Source: Oscillospiraceae bacterium
Lineage (GTDB): Bacteria > Bacillota_A > Clostridia > Oscillospirales > Oscillospiraceae
Assembly: GCA_017540945.1 (NCBI GenBank)
Contig: JAFYAB010000100.1
Coordinates: forward strand, 1-16,289
DNA: 16,289 bases
Direction: 5' to 3'
Positions 10,802 through 16,289 of this stretch are shown here, piece by piece. The notes under the pieces were generated by a model that was not told where the DNA came from, searched no databases, and worked only from the letters and a program-made list of their open reading frames with translations. The translations under genes and the position numbers were made by a program. Numbering within the stretch: position 1 is the stretch's first letter; every line of letters starts with the position of its first letter.

Positions 10802-12453
10802 GGGCGGGTTTCCAGGCTCCGCAGACGAACCACCACCGCCGTTCGGTCGTCCTCGGCGTCCGCCTGATCCTGGGCGATCAGGCAGGCCGCCAGATCCCGG
10901 ACGCTGCCCTGGGTAAACTCCGTCAGACGCCGGGCGCTCTCCTCTCCGAAGGCCCCGTCTGTGACCATCACCAGCGTTTCTCCCCCGCTCAGGGACAGCT
11001 CGTACTGTCCGGGCACGCGGCCTGCCGCCGCGTCCAGGCCCGGCGGCGGCGTAGCTGTCCCGATTGTTTCCAACTCCGTTCCCCGGCACAGATAGGAGGG
11101 GGCCGCCCCCCACTTGTACAGGATGCCCTGTCCGGTGACGAGATCCAGGCGCAGCAGGTCCAGGGTGGCAAAGGCGGCGTCCTTCCGCAGGATGAAAAAG
11201 CCGTTCACCAGCTCCAGGGCCGTGTCCGCCTCCATGCCCGTCTCCAGAAAGGCCGTCAGCAGCCGGGCCGCCCGGTCGCTCTCCCCCCGGGCCGGGGCCC
11301 CGGTGCCCATGCCGTCGCAGAGCAGGACGTAGAATCTGCCGAAGCGGTCCGTGCAGCTGGCGCCCCGGTCCCCGGAGACCTCGTTCCCCGTCCGGCAGGC
11401 GGAGCCCACCGCCAGCTCCGGGGAGAAGCGGCGCTCCATCCGGGGCAGGGGCCGGGTCAGCGCCGCCAGCAGCCGTTCCAGCGCCAGATACTGCCCCGCC
11501 GCCACCCGCCGGGCCTCGGCCTGGCGTTTGGCCTCCCGGCGGTTGGAGAGGGCCTCCTCCATGGCCTGGTTCACGGCAGTGAGAAAGCCCGCCGTGTGGC
11601 AGCAGCGGCCGGCAAAGCGCTCCGGCAGGTCCTCCCGCAGGGCTGCCCCCCGCGAGAGGATGGCCTCCCCGGCGGCGCAGAGATCCCGGTAGGTGTCCTC
11701 CGCGTTCTGCGCCCAGCACTGCTCATGGCGCACGCAGCAGCGGCAGACCTGCTCCGCGGCGAAGTCGTAGACCCCGGCCAGGCGGATGGGCGGCACGAGG
11801 GGGTCCTCCCGGGCCAGGACCCGGTACATGGTCAGCAGGGCCTTTTCCACCGCTTTTTGGGGCGGCGGCTCTCCCTGGGCGGCCCGTTCCGGCGCCGCGG
11901 CGGGAAGCAGGACGCGCCGAAGCTCCGGCAGTCGGGGCGTCAGCGCCGCCATGCCGATCCCCAGGACCAGCCGGAGCAGGGGCAGAAAGCCCAGCCCCGT
12001 GTCCAGCAGAAAGAGGCTCCCCACCGCGGCGCAGAGCCCCGCCGCCAGCACAGACCGGGACACGGGGGTCCGCCGGAAGATCAGGGCCCCGGCAAAGGAG
12101 CTCAGGCTCAGGGCCACCGGCTCCATGGCCGCCTCCCAGCCCCAGATCAAACTATAGCCGCCGCAAGCCCCCAGCAGCGCCGCCGCCACGCAGGGCCATA
12201 CGGTGCAGCGCGGGCAATCCGCCCGCCGTTCCCCTTCCAAAGCGCCTTCCACGCAGAGCGGCAGGCAGGCCGCCGCCGGCGCGGCGCCCCCCGGCAGGCG
12301 CAGCCCCGCCAGCAGGAAGGCCCCGCCCAGCCAGGCCAGGGCCGCCAGCCCTGCCCGGCCCGTCCGGGAGGCCGTCAGCCCCGCAGCCGCTCCCCGCAGC
12401 GCCTCCGCGATCCGCCCCGCGAAGGTCTTTTCTTTCAGATGGATCCCGTTCAT
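10798..12453 (-). CDS. spoIIE: Stage II sporulation protein E (SpoIIE), PP2C-type phosphatase, short form
   Basis: SpoIIE dephosphorylates the anti-anti-sigma factor SpoIIAA to release sigma-F in the forespore and takes part in polar septation. The 551-residue protein has about five hydrophobic segments in its first ~190 residues, a central region with a Cys cluster (VCRCCVRHEQCW), then a PP2C domain from about residue 340. The metal-binding aspartates are all present: SGD (D362), CDGMGTG (D380), TDGAFG (D499) and DDRTAVVVRL (D535/D536). B. subtilis SpoIIE is 827 residues with ten membrane helices, so this version is short in the membrane and central parts. The start ATG at 12453 is preferred because CGGAG lies 9 bases upstream; TTG at 12483 would add ten residues. 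The stop TAG comes from a GTAGGG repeat. It is convergent with tsaD and divergent from uvrB. A short SpoIIE-like paralogue remains possible. Confidence 0.88.
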   Translation of the reverse strand: MNGIHLKEKTFAGRIAEALRGAAAGLTASRTGRAGLAALAWLGGAFLLAGLRLPGGAAPAAACLPLCVEGALEGERRADCPRCTVWPCVAAALLGACGGYSLIWGWEAAMEPVALSLSSFAGALIFRRTPVSRSVLAAGLCAAVGSLFLLDTGLGFLPLLRLVLGIGMAALTPRLPELRRVLLPAAAPERAAQGEPPPQKAVEKALLTMYRVLAREDPLVPPIRLAGVYDFAAEQVCRCCVRHEQCWAQNAEDTYRDLCAAGEAILSRGAALREDLPERFAGRCCHTAGFLTAVNQAMEEALSNRREAKRQAEARRVAAGQYLALERLLAALTRPLPRMERRFSPELAVGSACRTGNEVSGDRGASCTDRFGRFYVLLCDGMGTGAPARGESDRAARLLTAFLETGMEADTALELVNGFFILRKDAAFATLDLLRLDLVTGQGILYKWGAAPSYLCRGTELETIGTATPPPGLDAAAGRVPGQYELSLSGGETLVMVTDGAFGEESARRLTEFTQGSVRDLAACLIAQDQADAEDDRTAVVVRLRSLETRP

Positions 12454-12540
12454 TTGCGTCATCTCCGAATCTCTTTGTCCCAATCATAGCAAAGCCTCAT
12501 GGAAAATGCTGTCGGGAAACTGCGAAACCGGAAATAATAG

Positions 12541-12569
12541 TTGCACCCCCGGGCTGTATCGGGTATAAT
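12541..12569 (+). promoter_or_regulatory. Vegetative (sigma-A type) promoter for uvrB
   Basis: TTGCAC (12541-12546) and a perfect TATAAT (12564-12569) are separated by exactly 17 bases. Transcription would begin near 12576-12578, giving a uvrB leader of about 100 bases. No convincing LexA/DinR box overlaps it. Confidence 0.8.
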
Positions 12570-12593
12570 GGGAAAAACGCATTCAAACCGGGA

Positions 12594-12633
12594 TTTGCGG
12601 GGCTCTCCGCAAAGCCTTCCCCCTCGGGGGAAG
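12594..12633 (+). repeat. Hairpin pair in the uvrB leader (CTTCCCCC/GGGGGAAG family)
   Basis: TTTGCGG and CCGCAAA form a 7-bp stem, followed by CTTCCCCC (12616-12623) and GGGGGAAG (12626-12633). The second hairpin is followed by TCTTTTCC, which resembles a weak terminator. Bases 12611-12633 match the reverse complement of 6770-6792 in polA with one mismatch. Confidence 0.75.
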
Positions 12634-12674
12634 TCTTTTCCACAAATCCGAATGATTCGCTCTGAGGTGCTTCC

Positions 12675-14636
12675 ATGGACTTCAAATTACACGCTCCCTA
12701 CTCCCCCACCGGCGACCAGCCGGAGGCCATCGCCGCCCTGACGGAGGGGCTCAAAATGGGCCTGGACGAACAGGTGCTCCTGGGCGTCACGGGCTCGGGC
12801 AAGACCTTCACCATGGCCAACGTCATCGCCAACCTCAACCGCCCCACCCTGGTGCTGGCCCACAACAAGACCCTGGCGGCCCAGCTCTGCTCCGAGTTCC
12901 GGGAGTTCTTCCCGGAGAACGCGGTGGAGTATTTCATCTCCTACTACGACTACTACCAGCCCGAGGCCTACATCGCCCACACGGACACCTACATCGAAAA
13001 GGACTCCTCCATCAACGACGAGATCGAGCGGCTGCGGCACAGCGCCACCTCCTCCCTCTTCGAGCGGCGGGACGTGATCGTGGTGGCCTCGGTGTCCTGC
13101 ATCTACGGTCTGGGGGACCCCATCGACTATAAGAATATGGTCATCTCCCTGCGCACGGGGATGGAATACCCCCAGGAGCAGCTGATGAAGAAGCTGATCG
13201 AGATCCGCTACGAACGCAACGACGTGGACTTCTCCCGGAACAACTTCCGGGTCCGGGGGGATACGGTGGAGATCTACCCCGCCTACTGGGCGGGCCGGGC
13301 CATCCGGGTGGAGTTCTTCGGCGACGAGGTGGACCGGATCAGCGAGATCAACGCCGTCACCGGCTTCCCGGAGCGCTTCATCTCCCATGTGGCGATCTAC
13401 CCCGCCTCCCACTACGTCACCACCAAGGAGAAGATGGACCGGGCCCTGGTGGAGATCCGCCGGGAGATGGAGGAGCGGGAGGCGTATTTCCAGGCCAACA
13501 ACCGGCTCCTGGAGGCCCAGCGTATCCGCCAGCGCACCGAATACGACATGGAGATGATGCAGGAGATCGGCTTCTGCACCGGCATTGAAAACTACTCCCG
13601 GGTCATCTCGGGCCGGGCCCCCGGCACGCCCCCCATGACCCTGCTGGACTACTTCCCCAAGGACTTCCTGCTCTTCGTGGACGAGAGCCACGTCACCCTG
13701 CCCCAGGTCCGGGCCATGTACAACGGCGACCGCTCCCGGAAGGAGAGCCTGGTCCAGTACGGCTTCCGCCTGCCCTCGGCCTTCGACAACCGGCCCCTGA
13801 CCTTCCCGGAGTTCCAGAGCAAGCTCAACCAGGTGGTCTACGTCTCCGCCACCCCGGCCCCCTTCGAGACCGAGCGGGCGGGACAGATCGTGGAGCAGGT
13901 GATCCGGCCCACGGGCCTGCTGGACCCCGAGGTGGAGGTCCGGCCCATCGAGGGCCAGGTGGACGATCTCATGGAGGAGATCGCCAGGGTCACGGCCCGG
14001 GAGGAGCGGGTCCTGGTGACCACCCTCACCAAGCGCATGGCGGAGGACCTGACCAGCTTCCTGCAAAAGAACGGGGTCCGGGTCCGCTACATGCACTCCG
14101 ACATCGGCGCCCTGGAGCGCATGGAGATCATCCGGGACCTGCGGCTGGCCAAGTTCGACGTGCTGGTGGGCATCAACCTCCTGCGCGAAGGCCTGGACCT
14201 GCCGGAGGTCAGCCTGGTCGCCATCCTGGACGCGGACAAGGAGGGCTTCCTCCGCTCCCCCACCTCCCTGGTGCAGACCATCGGCCGGGCCGCCCGGAAC
14301 GCCGGGGGCCGGGTGGTCATGTACGCCGACGACGTCACCCCCGCCATGGACTACGCCATCCGGGAGACCCGGCGCCGCCGCGGCATCCAGCAGGCCTACA
14401 ACGAGGCCCACGGCGTCGTCCCCAAGACCATCCGCAAGGACGTGCGGGAGCTCATCGAGATCACCCGCCAGGATTCCGAGGCCCTGGGCAAGGGCGGCGT
14501 GAAGCTGACGAAGGAGGAGCGGGAGCACGAGATCGCCCGCCTGGAGAAGCAGATGCGCAAGGCCGCCCAGATGATGGAATTCGAGTTCGCCGCCGTGCTG
14601 CGGGACCAGATCATTCAGCTTCGCGGCGGGAAATGA
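12675..14636 (+). CDS. uvrB: Excinuclease ABC subunit B (UvrB)
   Basis: 653 residues, full length. UvrB is the damage-verifying helicase of nucleotide excision repair: it receives lesions from UvrA and recruits UvrC. Visible are the Walker A GVTGSGKT (37-44), the damage-clamping beta-hairpin region [20 protein letters not shown] (about residues 92-111), DESH (336-339), [36 protein letters not shown], the helicase motif [29 protein letters not shown], and the C-terminal UVR domain [20 protein letters not shown] that binds UvrC. The start at 12675 follows TGAGGTG at 12663-12669, downstream of a strong promoter. uvrA, a frequent neighbour in Firmicutes, is not in this window. It is divergently arranged with spoIIE. 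Confidence 0.98.
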   Translation: MDFKLHAPYSPTGDQPEAIAALTEGLKMGLDEQVLLGVTGSGKTFTMANVIANLNRPTLVLAHNKTLAAQLCSEFREFFPENAVEYFISYYDYYQPEAYIAHTDTYIEKDSSINDEIERLRHSATSSLFERRDVIVVASVSCIYGLGDPIDYKNMVISLRTGMEYPQEQLMKKLIEIRYERNDVDFSRNNFRVRGDTVEIYPAYWAGRAIRVEFFGDEVDRISEINAVTGFPERFISHVAIYPASHYVTTKEKMDRALVEIRREMEEREAYFQANNRLLEAQRIRQRTEYDMEMMQEIGFCTGIENYSRVISGRAPGTPPMTLLDYFPKDFLLFVDESHVTLPQVRAMYNGDRSRKESLVQYGFRLPSAFDNRPLTFPEFQSKLNQVVYVSATPAPFETERAGQIVEQVIRPTGLLDPEVEVRPIEGQVDDLMEEIARVTAREERVLVTTLTKRMAEDLTSFLQKNGVRVRYMHSDIGALERMEIIRDLRLAKFDVLVGINLLREGLDLPEVSLVAILDADKEGFLRSPTSLVQTIGRAARNAGGRVVMYADDVTPAMDYAIRETRRRRGIQQAYNEAHGVVPKTIRKDVRELIEITRQDSEALGKGGVKLTKEEREHEIARLEKQMRKAAQMMEFEFAAVLRDQIIQLRGGK

Positions 14637-14660
14637 AATGCGCTACTGTCGGTTTCCACT

Positions 14661-14682
14661 GTAGCGCGGGCTATCAGCCCGC
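14661..14682 (+). repeat. GTAGCGCGGGC hairpin element after uvrB
   Basis: GTAGCGCGGGC TATCA GCCCGC, the forward orientation of the elements at 3475 and 5225 with a different 5-base loop. It lies 25 bases after the uvrB stop and marks the left boundary of the AT-rich block. It may work as a weak terminator, but only AATTT follows. Confidence 0.75.
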
Positions 14683-14735
14683 AATTTCAGGTTTCATTTC
14701 CGAAAGATAAAACAGGAGATACGGAGCAGATTATT

Positions 14736-15506
14736 ATGATGAATACCTATCTGATGAGTTTGAGTTCCATAAAATGGGAAGATAGCGTATTGCCCATAAC
14801 CGCCTTGATCTCTATAATCCTGTTCGCTGGTATTTTCAAAGTAGCGAAAGCCCTTAGGTCGCCATTTCAATACCCTTACTTTGAAATGAGCTTTGATGTA
14901 TCAGGAAAGCGTAATCCTGATATAGAGGATTATATTGATAACTATCTTATCGAAAACGGTTTTGATGCGATAGAGGAACACCATAATAAAACAATTGCAT
15001 GGAAAAAAGAATGCGAGGAACAGATTCAAAACAGTATACTTAAAAAACACCGTGCCGATCAATTCGCTGCTTGTATTGATGATGATAACGCTTATCGTTT
15101 TTCTTTGTGTCGAGATCAAACACGATACAGACAAACCAACTATGTGAAAGAGCCATATAAAGTGTCCGTTACGTTTTATGATGACAGTTTTGATTATGAG
15201 TGGTTGCTTTCCAGATACCAACAATTACAAGCAATAAACTTTGAAGCTACGCTCTCCGATTATCATAAGAAAGCGCAAAGAAAACTAATGTCAAAGCAAC
15301 TGCGCGATCGAATTGCGGAGAGGGATCATTATACGTGTAGAATATGTGGAAAACACATGCCCGACGGCGTTGGATTGCAAATCGATCACATTGTTCCGGT
15401 TTCTAAGGGCGGAAAATCGGTACCGTCAAACCTACAGGTGCTGTGTTCCAAATGCAATGGAGCAAAGAAAGCCCGTATTATCAGGTCTTCAATGTCCACT
15501 CAATAA
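14736..15506 (+). CDS. HNH endonuclease with an N-terminal membrane segment
   Basis: A 256-residue protein with a C-terminal HNH nuclease domain: C201-R-I-C204, then Q-I-D217-H218-I-V-P, N232 in SNLQVL, and C237-S-K-C240-N. The four cysteines fit a zinc knuckle and D217/H218/N232/N241 the beta-beta-alpha metal site. Residues about 17-40 (VLPITALISIILFAGIFKVA) look like one membrane helix. Residues about 45-190 are charged and unrecognised. The start at 14736 follows ACGGAG at 14721-14726; the adjacent ATG at 14739 is an alternative. The gene is strikingly AT-rich compared with its neighbours, which points to recent acquisition. The domain is confident; the role is not. It could be a defence effector, a phage-derived nuclease or a restriction-type enzyme, and no partner methylase or toxin-antitoxin gene is nearby. 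Confidence 0.88.
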   Translation: MMNTYLMSLSSIKWEDSVLPITALISIILFAGIFKVAKALRSPFQYPYFEMSFDVSGKRNPDIEDYIDNYLIENGFDAIEEHHNKTIAWKKECEEQIQNSILKKHRADQFAACIDDDNAYRFSLCRDQTRYRQTNYVKEPYKVSVTFYDDSFDYEWLLSRYQQLQAINFEATLSDYHKKAQRKLMSKQLRDRIAERDHYTCRICGKHMPDGVGLQIDHIVPVSKGGKSVPSNLQVLCSKCNGAKKARIIRSSMSTQ

Positions 15507-15545
15507 ATTCTTAAGCAATATTCTAAAATAGTCAAAGGAGCAAAT

Positions 15546-16103
15546 ATGAATCTTCGACAAATGATAGAATCCTATCAGCCCTTTAACCAAGAAGAGATAA
15601 AAGATAAAGAAGTTATTATATATGCTATGGATAGCTTTTGTGAGGTTCTAACCAGAGATAACCCCATCTGCCACTTCACGGCCTCCAACTGGATCACCAA
15701 CGCCGCCCGCGACAAGATCCTCCTGGTCCATCACAACATCTACAATCATTGGGCCTGGACCGGGGGCCACGCGGACGGAGACCCGGATCTTCGCGCCGTC
15801 GCCCTGCGAGAAGCCCGGGAGGAGACGGGTTTGACGGAGCTGCGCCCCCTCTGCAACGGGATCTTCTCCCTCCAGGTCCTCGACGTGGACCACCATATCA
15901 AGCGCGGGCAGTACGTAGCCTCCCACCTCCACCTGGACTGCTGCTATCTCTGGGAGGCCGACGAGGCCGCCCCCCTCCGGGCCAGGGACGGCGAAAACAC
16001 CGGCGTAAAATGGGTCCCCATCGACGAGGTTCTGGCCGTCTGCAGCGAGCCGGTCATGGACATCGTTTACGCAAAGCTCAACGAAAAGCTGAAAGCGCTG
16101 TAG
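15546..16103 (+). CDS. Nudix hydrolase, mosaic in base composition
   Basis: A 185-residue Nudix-fold hydrolase of unknown substrate. The Nudix box spans G74 to L96 (HADGDPDLRAVALREAREE, then TGL); the metal-binding REAREE (E89, E92, E93) is intact, but the first conserved Glu of the box is Pro80. The start at 15546 follows AAAGGAG at 15534-15540, 40 bases after the HNH gene, so the two could be co-transcribed. Codons 1 to about 38 are AT-rich like the HNH gene, while from about 15,661 the gene is GC-rich like the host chromosome, with no frameshift and an apparently continuous family sequence. This suggests recombination within the gene. The stop TAG (16101-16103) belongs to a GTAGGGCGGCC hairpin repeat. 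Substrate candidates include nucleoside diphosphate derivatives; nothing here discriminates. Confidence 0.9.
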   Translation: MNLRQMIESYQPFNQEEIKDKEVIIYAMDSFCEVLTRDNPICHFTASNWITNAARDKILLVHHNIYNHWAWTGGHADGDPDLRAVALREAREETGLTELRPLCNGIFSLQVLDVDHHIKRGQYVASHLHLDCCYLWEADEAAPLRARDGENTGVKWVPIDEVLAVCSEPVMDIVYAKLNEKLKAL

Positions 16104-16121
16104 GGCGGCCATTGGCCGCCC
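16100..16121 (+). repeat. GTAGGGCGGCC hairpin element at the Nudix stop codon
   Basis: GTA then GGGCGGCCA-T-TGGCCGCCC, one G shorter in the flank than most copies. Its TAG is read as the stop of the Nudix gene. About 8 bases later comes a run of ten A (16129-16138). Confidence 0.88.
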
Positions 16122-16289
16122 TCAGATTGTCAAAAAAAAAACTTTGATGCGCTTCCCATACAGGCTGATCAGGACAAAAGGGAACGGGGAACAGGCAAAA
16201 GGAAACAGGAGAACGCCGTAGGGGCAAACATCGATCATCTCACAATATACAGATACGGTGCGTAATACGCACGCCGGGATTACATTTCG
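16104..16289. other. Gene-free window end with degenerate repeats
   Basis: After the hairpin and the A-run there are four loose G/A-rich heptamers (AGGGAAC, GGGGAAC, AGGCAAA, AGGAAAC at 16179-16206), a decayed GTAGGGGC start at 16218 without its stem, and a clean palindrome GTGCGTA-A-TACGCAC at 16258-16272. No reading frame is supported. Confidence 0.6.

Noticed and set aside
10600..12489. 629-residue plus-strand frame opposite spoIIE
   Set aside because: Gln/Gly/Arg-rich shadow translation with no motif; the minus strand encodes a clear PP2C phosphatase.
12541..12580. LexA/DinR operator at the uvrB promoter
   Set aside because: No sequence close to the Firmicutes consensus CGAAC-N4-GTTCG overlaps or flanks the promoter, although SOS control of uvrB would be expected from other species.
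1..16289. tRNA or rRNA genes
   Set aside because: No cloverleaf-like segment or conserved rRNA stretch was noticed in the intergenic regions by eye; a covariance search would be needed to exclude small RNAs.

Overview
The window looks like chromosomal DNA from a GC-rich, spore-forming member of the Clostridia, most plausibly an Oscillospirales-type gut bacterium. This is inferred from the SpoIIE phosphatase, the LCP cell-wall ligase, the long clostridial form of GltX, strong Firmicutes-style ribosome binding sites, and an unusually dense load of intergenic repeats. No marker gene fixes the species.

Layout: (1) 3-965, the end of a LytR-CpsA-Psr cell-wall ligase. (2) 1128-1685, a YbaK/ProXp-type aminoacyl-tRNA deacylase, then a 755-bp gene-free stretch made largely of hairpin repeats (three 39-bp copies and a six-copy 58-bp array). 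(3) 2441-3340 gluQ and 3521-5179 gltX, two related glutamyl-tRNA synthetase-fold enzymes, separated by a perfect 28-bp inverted repeat. (4) 5294-8065 polA, whose reading frame carries two in-frame insertions of the same repeat families found between genes. (5) 8059-8899, a repeat-only zone with a small GIY-YIG endonuclease gene bracketed by two direct and two inverted copies of one repeat. (6) 8921-9388 rimI and 9515-10531 tsaD. (7) A two-part terminator, then spoIIE on the minus strand (10798-12453). (8) 12675-14636 uvrB behind a clear vegetative promoter. (9) An AT-rich block, about 14,700-15,660, holding an HNH endonuclease gene and the first ~38 codons of a Nudix hydrolase whose remainder is GC-rich like the host.

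The protein-coding genes are mostly housekeeping: translation fidelity and tRNA modification (deacylase, GluQ, GltX, RimI, TsaD), DNA replication and repair (PolA, UvrB), sporulation (SpoIIE) and cell wall. They are not an obvious single operon.

The striking layer is the repeats. One family has fixed flanks (GTAGGGGC on one side, GCCCGCCCGAGGC on the other) around a hairpin whose arms change completely from copy to copy while staying complementary. Others are a GTCATTCTGAG...GAAGAATCC element that frames the GIY-YIG gene, a CTTCCCCC/GGGGGAAG hairpin, a GCGGGC-N5-GCCCGC hairpin, and several unrelated tandem arrays that all have a 7-bp period. Elements often occur as facing pairs, repeatedly supply the stop codon of the neighbouring gene, and have entered polA in the one frame that avoids their own TAG. 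A REP/REPIN-like system, possibly involving the GIY-YIG nuclease, is the best candidate here for an undescribed system. The link to the nuclease is inference.
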